Positions 26,018 through 34,425 of a stretch of 43,817 nucleotides of DNA are shown here, in pieces. Where the stretch lies: the NCBI GenBank assembly GCA_964569795.1, contig CAZMVB010000034.1:1-43817 (forward strand), read 5' to 3'. Made by a program: the position numbers and the translations under genes. The notes beneath the pieces are model-generated. The model was not told the DNA's origin, searched no databases, and saw nothing but the letters and a program-made list of their open reading frames with translations. Position 1 is the first letter of the stretch; each line of letters starts with the position of its first letter. The DNA is from JAHJDS01 sp964569795 (GTDB lineage Bacteria; Desulfobacterota; Desulfarculia; Desulfarculales; JAHJDS01).

Positions 26018-26617
26018 CTAGCGGCCGGAACCCATGAGGGGGCGGACGCCGCCTAGACGGTCCAGCCGGTCCAGGACCTGGGCCAGGGGCAGGCCGACGA
26101 CGTTGGTGTAGCTGCCCCGGATCCACTCGACCAGGCCGGCGCCGATGCCCTGAATGGCGTAGGCCCCGGCCTTGTCCAGCGGCTCGCCCGTGGCCACGTA
26201 GGCCTTGATCTCGGCCTCGGTCAGGGGTTTTATTTTCACCTGGGTCGAGACAAAGTCAGCGTGGTCGATCAGGGCCGCCCGGTGGATCAGGGCAAAGCCG
26301 GTGATCACCCGGTGGACCCGGCCCGACAGGACCGACAGCATCCACCGGGCCTCGTCCGGGCCGGCCGGCTTGCCCAGGACCACCTCGCCCAGGACGACGA
26401 TCGTGTCCGCGCCCAGGACCAGGCAATCCGGACGCCGCCGGGCCACGGCCGCCGCCTTGAGCTTGGCGTTGATCACCGCCCGCTCGGCCGGTGACTCGGG
26501 ACCGTCGCCCTTCTCCTGGATCGGGGCGACGGCGATCTCGAAGTCGAGGCCTATCCGAGTTAAAAGTTCCCGGCGGCGCTCCGAGGCCGAGGCCAGGATG
26601 AACGATCCCCGGGCCAC
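26018..26617 (-). CDS. maf: Maf-like nucleoside triphosphate pyrophosphatase
   Basis: This 199-residue Maf protein hydrolyses non-canonical or excess NTPs (dTTP/UTP in the YhdE group). It shows ILASASERRRELL near the N-terminus, LVLGADTIVVL and VVLGKP, and the C-terminal GAYAIQGIGAGLVEWIRGSYTNVVGLPL region (read in two parts). The start is GTG at 26617, 4 bases past the tatD stop, so it is translated from the tatD transcript. Confidence 0.93.
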   Translation of the reverse strand: MARGSFILASASERRRELLTRIGLDFEIAVAPIQEKGDGPESPAERAVINAKLKAAAVARRRPDCLVLGADTIVVLGEVVLGKPAGPDEARWMLSVLSGRVHRVITGFALIHRAALIDHADFVSTQVKIKPLTEAEIKAYVATGEPLDKAGAYAIQGIGAGLVEWIRGSYTNVVGLPLAQVLDRLDRLGGVRPLMGSGR

Positions 26618-26620
26618 GCC

Positions 26621-27409
26621 TCAGGCCTCCCCGGGCCGGGTCAGGCCCAGGACCCGCTCGACGTTGGCCGTGGTCGCCGCGGCCAGCTCGGTGAAATCCA
26701 TCCCCCGCAGTTCGGCCACCTTGTCCGCGGTTAGGGACACGTAGGCCGGTTCGTTCGGCCGCCCCCGCAGGGGTTCGGGCGTCAGAAACGGGGCGTCGGT
26801 CTCCAGGATCAGGTGGTTCAGGTCCAACTCGCGAGCCACCTTTTGCTGGCGAGTCGCCTTCTGGTAGGTCACCGTGCCCGGGATGGACACCAGCCAGCCC
26901 TGCTCGGCGATCCGCCGGGCCAGGGTCAGGTCCCCGGGAAAGCAGTGGAAGATCCCGGGGCGGTCAAAACCGCCCGTATGCTCGAGGGCCTGGAGGGTCT
27001 CGTCCACGGCCTGGCGGGAGTGGATGACCAGCGGCAGTTTCAGTTCAGCGGCCAGTTCGATCTGCTCGTAGAACCGGGTGATCTGGACGCCCTGGGGCGA
27101 GTGCATCCGAAAGAAATCCAGGCCGATCTCGCCATAGGCCACGACCCGCGGGCTTTTCGCCAGGCGGCGCAGGTCGTCATAGGTCTTGTGGTCGATAGTT
27201 TTTGAGTCGTGGGGGTGGACGCCGATGGTGGCGAATGTTTCGGGGAATTCCTCGGCGCAGGCGACCGCCCAGGCCGAGGTTCGGGCGTCGATGCCGATGG
27301 TCACCACCCGGTCCACCCCGGCCGCCGCGGCCCGCGCCAAAATCGCGGCCACCTGACCCGGCGGCTTGATCAGGTCCAGGTGACAGTGGGAGTCGATCAG
27401 GCCGGGCAT
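26621..27409 (-). CDS. TatD-family metal-dependent hydrolase/DNase
   Basis: This 262-residue TIM-barrel hydrolase has metal ligands visible in DSHCHLD, GEIGLDFFR, LVIHSRQA, FHCFPGD and LETDAPFL. TatD enzymes act as 3'-5' DNases, and members also act on D-amino-acyl-tRNA. It lies 4 bases after the SDR stop and just before maf, so SDR-tatD-maf is one operon. Confidence 0.93.
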   Translation of the reverse strand: MPGLIDSHCHLDLIKPPGQVAAILARAAAAGVDRVVTIGIDARTSAWAVACAEEFPETFATIGVHPHDSKTIDHKTYDDLRRLAKSPRVVAYGEIGLDFFRMHSPQGVQITRFYEQIELAAELKLPLVIHSRQAVDETLQALEHTGGFDRPGIFHCFPGDLTLARRIAEQGWLVSIPGTVTYQKATRQQKVARELDLNHLILETDAPFLTPEPLRGRPNEPAYVSLTADKVAELRGMDFTELAAATTANVERVLGLTRPGEA

Positions 27410-27413
27410 GGGG

Positions 27414-28160
27414 TCAGCGTTCCTGCCAGGTGGGACGGAGGACGATCTCGCCCACGGCCGTGCCCCCAGGCAGGGTGATCGCCCCGATCACGGCCCGGGC
27501 CACGGCCTCGGGGGTCATGATGTCGCCTTTATCGACTGGAACGGGCGGCTTGCCGCCCGGTACGAAACCCTCGAAAAACTTCGTACGGGTCATGCCCGGA
27601 TACACGGTCAGGACCCGGATGTCCCGGTCCTGGACCTCGTTGCGCATCGCCTCGGACATGGCCCGGACGGCGAACTTGGTGGCCGAGTACATGGCAAAGC
27701 CGGGCGAGAATTTCAGGCCGGCCACGGACGAGACGTTGACCACGTCCCCCGGGCCGGGCATCAGCGGCAGGCCGTACCGGGCCACCAGGTAGGCCCCCCA
27801 GACGTTGACGTCGATCATCTCCCGGACCCGGCGCGGCTCCGAGGTCTCGATCCGGCCGGCGTAGCCCAGGCCGGCGTTATTGATCAACACGTCCAGGCGG
27901 CCGAAGGTCTTTTGGGCCGCCTCGGCCAGGCCCTTGACCTGGGCCTCGTCCCGGACGTCGGTCGGCTGGACCAAAATCTCCCCGGCGCCCCGGGCCGCCG
28001 CCTCGCGGGCGGTCTCTTCCAGGGTCAAGCGTGACCTCGAGGCCAGCACCAGGTTCGCTCCCAGCCCGGCCAGTTCGAAACTCATTGCCCGGCCGATGCC
28101 GCTGCCTGCCCCGGTGATCAGGGCCGCCTTTCCGGAAAAAAATTTTTCGTTGTCGCTCAT
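27414..28160 (-). CDS. SDR-family oxidoreductase
   Basis: This is a 248-residue classical SDR with TGAGSGIG, NNAG, VVNVSS and catalytic YSATK. It is distinct in sequence from the SDR at 9786-10643. The substrate is not predictable. It lies upstream of tatD (4 bases) and 103 bases downstream of the exported amidohydrolase gene. Confidence 0.9.
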   Translation of the reverse strand: MSDNEKFFSGKAALITGAGSGIGRAMSFELAGLGANLVLASRSRLTLEETAREAAARGAGEILVQPTDVRDEAQVKGLAEAAQKTFGRLDVLINNAGLGYAGRIETSEPRRVREMIDVNVWGAYLVARYGLPLMPGPGDVVNVSSVAGLKFSPGFAMYSATKFAVRAMSEAMRNEVQDRDIRVLTVYPGMTRTKFFEGFVPGGKPPVPVDKGDIMTPEAVARAVIGAITLPGGTAVGEIVLRPTWQER

Positions 28161-28263
28161 GATGTCGTGGCCTCCGGAATACTGCTGTCGCTCCGATGGC
28201 CGTGATAAATATCATCAGGGCGGCAACAAAACCAGTCTTTTCCGGTCGCCCGGCGCCAGGCAC

Positions 28264-29397
28264 TCAACCCGCGGCCTCGAGATTATAGATGCGGCGCGGG
28301 TTGTCCAGGCCAATCCGGCGGGCCAGCCCGGGCGGCAGAAACCGCATCAGGGCCGCCGGACCATAGACGCTGGTCGGCAGGCGCCGTAGGGCCCCGGGGG
28401 CCAGGTAGAACTGATCCGTGCCGATGACGAACCGGTCCGGATGTTTCGTAATCAGGGCCAGCCACTCGGGCTTGAGGCCGACCCCCCGGGCGATGGGCCG
28501 GTTCCGCGGCACGCTGTGGCGGTGGATCTTGAAGCTCATGTACAGGTTGGAGTTCCGTCCCAGCAATCGGTCGCAGAGGGCCGCGGTCCGCTGACCGGTG
28601 TGACCCCAGCCGACGTGGGCCCACATGATCTTGGCCCGGCGGTTGTGGGCCAGGAGCCTTTCGAAGCGGTCGATGTTGGCCTCGACCCAGCGCGGGTTGG
28701 GCGGCGACGACAGATGTCCGGGCAGGCGCATCCGGCGTGGTACAGCCTCCATGTGCAGGTCGATAGGCACGCCCCGCCGGGCGGCGATATCGGCCAGCCG
28801 CAGAAACAAGGGGTGATCGGGCGGGGCGGTCTCGTAGGGATGGCGGGCGTCGAACGAGAAGTGCTCGGCCGTCAGCTCGCCGAATCCCAGGGCCCCGGCG
28901 TCCAGGATGCGCCGCGCCTGGGCCTGAAACCGGTCCGCCAGGGCCCGGCTGACCCGGCCGTCGCGAATCGCCTCCTGGATCATGACGTTCAAGGTCCCCC
29001 CGCCGCCCAGGAACCTGAACCGCCTGGGGTATTTCCTGATCACGTCGATAAAGGCCGGAAAGTCGTAGCCGTGTGCCTGATGATAGGTGAAGGGCGGGGG
29101 CATGATGAAGGTCTCGAGGATATTGAGCCGGTCCATGAACCCCAGGGCCACCCGGGCCGCACCGTCAAAGTCCTGGATCGGGGTCCCGGAGCCCATGGGC
29201 ACCGCGGCGAAAAAATGGGCGTGGGTGTCGATAAAGGGCGGGCCCTTGCCCGCAAACATCAACGGCCTGGGCGGGCGGCCGCCCAGGGGCGGCTCGCGGC
29301 TGCATCCAAAAAGGGCCGCGCCCAGGGCCGCCAGTCCGGCCCGGCTGGCAGTCAGGAGAAAACCTCGTCGGGTGGGGTGGTCAGTGGAAGAAGTCAT
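28264..29397 (-). CDS. Exported amidohydrolase-2-family metal hydrolase
   Basis: The 377-residue protein starts with a twin-arginine signal (TRRGFLLTASRAG) ending in a lipobox-like LFGC, so it is probably exported folded and may be lipid-anchored. The TIM-barrel begins with the metal motif DTHAHFF, and later HMEA and WAHVGWGHTG supply further ligand candidates. Family members decarboxylate or hydrolyse small ring or carboxylate compounds; the substrate here is unknown. I start at ATG 29397 because GAGG lies 7 bases ahead; ATG 29403 is an alternative. It follows the membrane-anchored HAO-type cytochrome by 80 bases on the same strand and may be co-transcribed with it. Confidence 0.85.
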   Translation of the reverse strand: MTSSTDHPTRRGFLLTASRAGLAALGAALFGCSREPPLGGRPPRPLMFAGKGPPFIDTHAHFFAAVPMGSGTPIQDFDGAARVALGFMDRLNILETFIMPPPFTYHQAHGYDFPAFIDVIRKYPRRFRFLGGGGTLNVMIQEAIRDGRVSRALADRFQAQARRILDAGALGFGELTAEHFSFDARHPYETAPPDHPLFLRLADIAARRGVPIDLHMEAVPRRMRLPGHLSSPPNPRWVEANIDRFERLLAHNRRAKIMWAHVGWGHTGQRTAALCDRLLGRNSNLYMSFKIHRHSVPRNRPIARGVGLKPEWLALITKHPDRFVIGTDQFYLAPGALRRLPTSVYGPAALMRFLPPGLARRIGLDNPRRIYNLEAAG

Positions 29398-29477
29398 GGT
29401 CATGCCTCGGTCCCATTTTTTAAATATTGTAACCCGCCGGAAGGGGACCGAGGCAATTCGTCGGGGGAAAGGTTGGG

Positions 29478-31679
29478 CTAGCGAGGCCTCTGAACGGTCT
29501 CCGGCGGCTGGATGGTCGAGCCAATGGCGTTGGGCACCTTTTCCCGATGGGCCGGCCGGCCGCTTTTTATCAGACGCCTGGCCGCGGCCATGAATTTGAC
29601 AAAAAACTTCTTGCACTCGTAGAAGCCGTGCCACCAGGTGTAGTCCGGGGCCATCATCGCCGCCCCCATCCGGGCCCGGCGACCCTCGTGGTGCCACAGC
29701 TCGTAGAACTCGATCTCCAGGCGCTCGTCGAATTTTTTGTGCTTGTCCAATAGCCCTTTTCGGTACAGGAGTTCGAGCATCTTCCGGGCCGGCTTGAAAT
29801 AGACCTCGTTATATTCCCGAACCGCTCTGTCTAAACGGGCGAAGTGACCGTCGGTCCAGGCCCGGCCGTGGCACTGCAGACAAATGCGCTTCATCTTGTC
29901 GCGGGCGACGACGTGGCTGGTCCGGGCCGGCCAGGGCTTGAACTGGCTGGGCCGGATGGTCAGCGGGGCCTGGAGTTCCCAGGCCAGCCGCTCGGTCACG
30001 TTGTGGGTGGCGGCCACGCCGCCCACGCCGGACATGTGGCAGGTGGCGCAGGTCGGGGTCCGAAAGTCCAGGCCCGGGGTCCAGGTGCCCGGGGCCGAAT
30101 CCCAGTGCCAGGTCCGGCCCTCGGCCTGGTAGATCGTTCCGTGGCGGGACTCGTTGTAGATCTCGATCTGGGGGTGATCCGGTCCCAGGTGGCACTGGCC
30201 GCAGGCCTCGGGCTTTCTGGCCTCGGCCAGGCTGAACCGGTGGCGGGTGTGGCACGAGGTGCAGCTCCCCCGGCTGTGGTCCAGGTTGACCCGGCCGACG
30301 CCGGTGTTGGGCCAGGTCGAGGGCAGGAGTTTTCCCTTCCGGTCCAGCTTGAGGACCGTGCCGTGGCAGTAAAAGCAGCCCGAGGTCCGCTCCAAATTAC
30401 TGTTCAGGCCCTTTCTGAGCCAGGGATCGATTCGCCAGATGATGGTCAAGGTGTTGGCGTGCTTGCCCCGGGCGTACTGGGTGGTTTCCCGGAGGTGACA
30501 GCGGCCGCAGTCCTTTGGTGTGACCACGGCCGCGATTTTCCTGAGGGCCGCGGGCCAGGCCTTGTTGCGGAACCGGACGTATCGGGCGTGAGTGCGGCTC
30601 AGGTCCAGATCGCCGCGCTGTCCCTGGTGGCAGTGGAGGCAACTGACCTTGGCCCGGGCGTGGCGGCTGCGGGCCCAGTCCGCATAAATTCCGGGCGTGG
30701 CCCGCTGGTGACACTGGACGCAGGCCCGGGCCACCCGGGGCGTAAATGACGGGGCGGCCGAGACCAGGGGCGGCCCCCAGTTCCAGTAGGCCAGGCACAA
30801 CACGACGATCAGGATCAGGCCCAGGACAACGTAGGTCAGGACCACAAAGGTGCGGGAGGCCGGCGTGGGCTGAGGTTCGCCGGCCGCCGGGGCCGGGCCG
30901 AGCTTGGGCACCCGCTCCAGGACCTCGGGGCCGTGCGGCGCCTTTTCCAGGGACGCGGTCAGGTCCGCGCCGGCCGAGTGCTCGCCCATGTGTCGGCCGT
31001 CCTTCCACAGGCGGCTGTGGCTCACGTCGAACAGCTCGCCGCCCACCACCACGTGGGCCGGCCGGCCCTCCCGGCCGTCCGCCCCGGCCAGGGGGTCGGC
31101 CGGACCGCTCAATGACGCCCGCTTGAGCCGGCGGTGGATGACCGTCGTGGTCACCACGCCGATGGCCACCAGGCAGAGGTAACAAAAAACCTTGACCATC
31201 CACACCAGGCCCCAGGTCGAGGTCCACAGATAGTCCAGCCGGGGCACCCGCAGCCAGGTCAGGATGATCCCGGTGACCCCCACGGTGACGATGCACACCA
31301 GACCCAGGATCCGCTCCCCGCGGGGAAGGCCCTTGACAAAGGAGCGCGGCTTGACAAACAGGTGGACGAAAAAGATCGTCCCGAACCAGATTATCGCGGC
31401 CAGGACGTGCAGGAATCCCGCTATAAACTCCAGCCAGGGCCGCCAGGGCGAGGGCAGGGTCCGGGGATCCAGGGAGAAGCCGCGGGCCTTGAACAGATGA
31501 CCGGCCCTGGTCAGGCTCCCGCCGCCGGCCGGGTTTTCATGGCAAAAGGTGCAGGCTTGATTGGTCTGGGCCGCGAAATAGGGCGTGGCCCCGGCCGGGG
31601 ACGCCGGCCAGAAAATACAAAACAAGACCAGCGCCGCCGCCGGACCAACCAGCGTCAATCGAATCCAGAATCGTGTCAC
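29478..31679 (-). CDS. Membrane-anchored CopD-like/b5-like/octaheme HAO-type cytochrome fusion
   Basis: This 733-residue fusion has, in order: a signal peptide; one c-heme site (CTFCH, 43-47); a CopD-like domain of about three or four helices (about 80-185; GFLHVLAAIIWFG, TSTWGLVWMVKV); a cytochrome b5-like domain (about 198-262; HVVVGGELFDVSHSRLWKDG, then HMGEHSAGADLT); and a further membrane helix (277-298). The final module resembles hydroxylamine oxidoreductase, with eight CxxCH sites at 320, 347, 391, 435, 473, 493, 544 and 600. Electrons could pass between the quinone pool, the membrane b-type domain and the octaheme core without a separate NapC. GTG at 31679 follows GACGGGA. The octaheme part is a close paralogue of the protein encoded at 31834-33237. 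The substrate (hydroxylamine, nitrite, hydrazine or other) is not fixed by sequence. Confidence 0.9.
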   Translation of the reverse strand: MTRFWIRLTLVGPAAALVLFCIFWPASPAGATPYFAAQTNQACTFCHENPAGGGSLTRAGHLFKARGFSLDPRTLPSPWRPWLEFIAGFLHVLAAIIWFGTIFFVHLFVKPRSFVKGLPRGERILGLVCIVTVGVTGIILTWLRVPRLDYLWTSTWGLVWMVKVFCYLCLVAIGVVTTTVIHRRLKRASLSGPADPLAGADGREGRPAHVVVGGELFDVSHSRLWKDGRHMGEHSAGADLTASLEKAPHGPEVLERVPKLGPAPAAGEPQPTPASRTFVVLTYVVLGLILIVVLCLAYWNWGPPLVSAAPSFTPRVARACVQCHQRATPGIYADWARSRHARAKVSCLHCHQGQRGDLDLSRTHARYVRFRNKAWPAALRKIAAVVTPKDCGRCHLRETTQYARGKHANTLTIIWRIDPWLRKGLNSNLERTSGCFYCHGTVLKLDRKGKLLPSTWPNTGVGRVNLDHSRGSCTSCHTRHRFSLAEARKPEACGQCHLGPDHPQIEIYNESRHGTIYQAEGRTWHWDSAPGTWTPGLDFRTPTCATCHMSGVGGVAATHNVTERLAWELQAPLTIRPSQFKPWPARTSHVVARDKMKRICLQCHGRAWTDGHFARLDRAVREYNEVYFKPARKMLELLYRKGLLDKHKKFDERLEIEFYELWHHEGRRARMGAAMMAPDYTWWHGFYECKKFFVKFMAAARRLIKSGRPAHREKVPNAIGSTIQPPETVQRPR

Positions 31680-31707
31680 TCCCGTCCCCCCTGCCGGGTG
31701 CTCTTCG

Positions 31708-31738
31708 ATTATTACAATGGAGTCCGCGCCGGTTGCAA
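31708..31738 (-). promoter_or_regulatory. Candidate promoter of the HAO fusion gene
   Basis: On the minus strand TTGCAA is followed after 19 bases by AATAAT, with an extended -10 TG one base ahead. It lies between the upstream terminator and the GTG start. Confidence 0.35.
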
Positions 31739-31780
31739 GCCATTAATCCGGGCCGGCGGCAAGATTTTTGAGCCGGTCAT

Positions 31781-31812
31781 GAAAAACCCCGCCCGGGGGG
31801 AGGGCGGGGTTT
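31781..31812 (-). terminator. Rho-independent terminator after the soluble HAO-type gene
   Basis: A perfect 11-bp stem (AAACCCCGCCC with GGGCGGGGTTT) encloses a 7-base loop; on the minus strand it ends in TTTTT. It lies 21 bases past the stop codon at 31834 and separates the two octaheme genes into different transcripts. Confidence 0.88.
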
Positions 31813-31833
31813 ATTGGGGATTTACGAAGGCGG

Positions 31834-33237
31834 CTAACGCGGCTTCTGAATGGTCTCCGGCGGCCGGACGGTCGAGCCGGTGGCGTTGGGCACCGCCTCC
31901 CGATGGGCCGGCTTGCCGCTCTTGAGCAGCCGCTTGGCCGCGGCCATGAAGCTCATGAACCGCTTCTTGCACTCGTAAAAGCCGTGCCACCAGGTGTAGT
32001 CCGGGGCCATCATCGCCGCCCCCATCCGGGCCCGGCGGCCCTCGTGGTGCCACAGCTCGTAGAACTCGATCTCCAGGTGCTCGTCAAACATCTTCTTCTT
32101 GTCCAAAAGCTTCTTGGCGTAGAGCAGATCGAGCATCTTCTTGGCCGGCTTGAAATAGACCTCGTTATATTCCCGAACCACTCTGTCTAAACGGGCGAAG
32201 TGGCCGTCGGTCCAGGCCTGACCGTGGCACTGGAGGCAGATCTGCTTCATCTTCTTGCGCTCGACCACATAGTTGGTCCGGGCCGGCCAGGGCTTGAACT
32301 GGCTGGGCCGGATGGTCAGGGGGGCCTGGAGTTCCCAGGCCAGGCGCTCGGTGACGTCGTGGGTGGTGGCCACGCTGCCCGCGCCGGAGATGTGGCAGGT
32401 GGCGCAGGTCGGGGCCCGGTAGTCCACGCCCGGGGTCCAGGTGCCCGGGGCCGAGTTCCAGCGCCACTTGTGGCCGCTGGCGTTGTAGATGGCCCCGTGC
32501 TTGGACTCGGTGTAGATCTCGATCTGGGGGTGATCCGGTCCCAGGTGGCACTGGCCGCAGGCCTCGGGCTTGCGGGCCTCGGCCACGCTGAACCGGTGCC
32601 GGGTGTGGCACGAGGTGCAGCTCCCCCGGCTGCCGTCCAGGTTGATCCGGCCGACGCCCACGTTGGGCCAGGTCGAGGGGAGGAGCCTTCCTTTCTTATC
32701 CAGCTTGAGGATGGTCCCATGGCAGTAATAGCAGCCCGAGGCCCGCTCGAAGTCGCTGTTCATGCCCTTTCTGAGCCAGGGGTCGATCTGCCAGATGATG
32801 GTCAGGGTGTTGGCGTGCTTGCTGCGGGAGTACTGCTTGTACTCGTCCGGGTGACAGCGGGAGCAGTCCTTGGGGGTGACCACCGCCGAGACCGGCGTCC
32901 GATACCTAGCCGTGCCCCACTTGTTGTCCGAGCGCTGGTAATGCTTGTAGTGGTCCTGGCTGATGTCCTTGTCCGTGTCCGCCGCCTTGTGGCAGTCGTA
33001 ACAGGTGATGTTGGCGCTGGCGTGCCGGCTGTTGGCCCAGTCGGCGAACAGGCCCGGCGTCTCGACCCGGTGACATTCGAGACAGGCCTTGGCCTGGGGC
33101 GGCATGCTCCGCACGATTTGCAGGGCCTTGACCTTGGGCAGGTTCGGTCCCGGCCGCTCGGTCGCCCCGGTGGCCCAGCCCCAGGCCATAAGGGCCAGGG
33201 CGGCCGTGATCCCGATCATGACCGAAATCTTTTTCAT
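31834..33237 (-). CDS. Periplasmic octaheme cytochrome c, hydroxylamine oxidoreductase type
   Basis: This 467-residue secreted protein (signal 1-25) has eight CxxCH sites (from CLECH 52 to CLQCH 334). The HAO-family block SCTSCHTRHRFSVAEARKP, then ACGQCHLGPDHPQIEIY, places it with hydroxylamine oxidoreductase-like cytochromes rather than octaheme tetrathionate or nitrite reductases. HAO-type enzymes oxidise hydroxylamine or hydrazine, while homologues paired with NapC proteins are thought to run reductively. PDYTWWHGFYE (412-422) contains a Tyr near where HAO has its heme-P460 cross-linking Tyr; alignment is needed to say if it is that residue. ATG 33237 follows AAGGGGGG. The NapC-type gene is 50 bases upstream, forming an operon that ends at the terminator near 31790. 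Confidence 0.9.
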   Translation of the reverse strand: MKKISVMIGITAALALMAWGWATGATERPGPNLPKVKALQIVRSMPPQAKACLECHRVETPGLFADWANSRHASANITCYDCHKAADTDKDISQDHYKHYQRSDNKWGTARYRTPVSAVVTPKDCSRCHPDEYKQYSRSKHANTLTIIWQIDPWLRKGMNSDFERASGCYYCHGTILKLDKKGRLLPSTWPNVGVGRINLDGSRGSCTSCHTRHRFSVAEARKPEACGQCHLGPDHPQIEIYTESKHGAIYNASGHKWRWNSAPGTWTPGVDYRAPTCATCHISGAGSVATTHDVTERLAWELQAPLTIRPSQFKPWPARTNYVVERKKMKQICLQCHGQAWTDGHFARLDRVVREYNEVYFKPAKKMLDLLYAKKLLDKKKMFDEHLEIEFYELWHHEGRRARMGAAMMAPDYTWWHGFYECKKRFMSFMAAAKRLLKSGKPAHREAVPNATGSTVRPPETIQKPR

Positions 33238-33287
33238 CTCGTTCCCCCCTTGAAATCGATCGCCAGGGACGCCCGCTCCCGGCGCCA

Positions 33288-33896
33288 CTAGCGGTATTCG
33301 TACCCCGTCCGCGGCTTGTGAACCAAATTCCGGTGGCAATCAAAACACTTCTTCTCGTAGCCCGGCCGGGGCCAGAGGACCGTCCGGTGGGCCAGCATCG
33401 CCCCCCGCTTGTTCGGGATATAAAGCAGGTTGCCGTGGCACTTGAGGCACTGATCATTGCTGATCGAGGCGTAGGCCGCCTCCCGGGCCCTTTTCCGGTC
33501 GTACTTTTTCCCGGCGAAGTGGGCCACCACGTCCTTGAGCCCGTGCCACGTCTTGGCGTAGAAGAACTGGAACATCTGCTGCGGGGCCGGCAGGTGGCAG
33601 TCCATGCAGTAGGCCACCACCCCGCTGCGATTATTGGCGTGGCTGGACAGCCGCCACTCATTGTAGGCCGGGACGATCTCGTGGCAACTGGAACAGAAGC
33701 CCGGCGTCGAGGTCCGGACCATGGTGTAGTAGGACAGGCTGAAGACTGGAAATCCGACGATGGGCACCAGGGCCAAAAAGACCATGGCCTTGACCAGCCG
33801 CCGGCGCCACAGGCGTCTGATCAGACCCGGCCGCGAACGCCCCGGCCCCTTGTCCGGGGACGCCTGACCCTGGCTGGTCGGTTCGGCCGAAGACAT
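33288..33896 (-). CDS. NapC/NirT-family tetraheme membrane cytochrome c
   Basis: This 202-residue quinol dehydrogenase has a basic cytoplasmic N-terminus, one membrane helix (about 36-58) and four c-heme motifs in the periplasmic part: CSSCH (68), CMDCH (97), CLKCH and CFDCH. The YTMVRTSTPGFCSSCHE opening is typical of NapC/NirT/NrfH proteins. It would pass electrons from menaquinol to the octaheme protein encoded just downstream, as in HAO/NapC gene pairs of Campylobacterota. I start at ATG 33896, next to a G-rich Shine-Dalgarno stretch, rather than ATG 33935, which has none. Confidence 0.92.
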   Translation of the reverse strand: MSSAEPTSQGQASPDKGPGRSRPGLIRRLWRRRLVKAMVFLALVPIVGFPVFSLSYYTMVRTSTPGFCSSCHEIVPAYNEWRLSSHANNRSGVVAYCMDCHLPAPQQMFQFFYAKTWHGLKDVVAHFAGKKYDRKRAREAAYASISNDQCLKCHGNLLYIPNKRGAMLAHRTVLWPRPGYEKKCFDCHRNLVHKPRTGYEYR

Positions 33897-34204
33897 TCCC
33901 CCCCCAAAACCCAGCCTCGCGCCACCATTGTTCAATTGAATTACTATTATTTTTTCTATGAATGCGAATCGTTGTCAAATCAAATAATATCGAATTACGA
34001 TTACATAGATACTATAGCAAGAAATGAGACAATTGATAGGCCATACAAATTAAATATAATAATAATTGTTATTGATGCGGGCCGGTTCATCGCGCTCCGC
34101 GCACTCATGCCGATAACATTATCACTATTAGGTATGAAAATGCCGGTTTTTGGGCAGAGGCGATGGCCTCAGGGGCAGTGATACCCCCCAAGGGGCCTTT
34201 CCGG
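33897..34204. other. AT-rich non-coding divergent region upstream of the cytochrome operon
   Basis: No gene is supported between 33897 and 34425. The part from 33930 to 34080 is very AT-rich against the local background and must hold the NapC-operon promoter. A minus-strand TTGACA is present near 33975, but no clear -10 lies at proper spacing. A 10-bp palindrome TTCAATTGAA (33931-33940) sits just ahead of the start codon region and could be an operator. From 34140 to 34200 there are GC-rich inverted segments of unknown use. Confidence 0.5.
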
Positions 34205-34234
34205 TTGCCTTTATGACCGGTAAGTTAGTATGAT
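34205..34234 (+). promoter_or_regulatory. Promoter of the TPR protein gene
   Basis: TTGCCT and TATGAT are separated by 18 bases. The predicted start near 34241 leaves an unusually long leader of about 185 bases with a GC-rich imperfect hairpin (about 34262-34294). Confidence 0.55.
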
Positions 34235-34425
34235 ATAAAAAATAAGCGGCTTGGCGGCCGGCTCGGGGCCGGAAGAAACCGGTCCGGCCGAGTGTGATCC
34301 AAGCGGGGTCGAGACCCACGTCTGCTTCCTCCAGACCGACCAGTCCCGGTGGCCTTCAGGTGCAGGTGCCCCGGCCCGCGGCGGACATCTTGATGACACC
34401 CCCAGTGCTGAAACGGAGGAGGCAA

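Noticed and set aside
34140..34200. GGCGATGG-containing structured stretch reminiscent of a fluoride riboswitch
   Set aside because: The required second conserved segment and pseudoknot pairing are missing, and it lies upstream of the TPR-gene promoter, not in its transcript.
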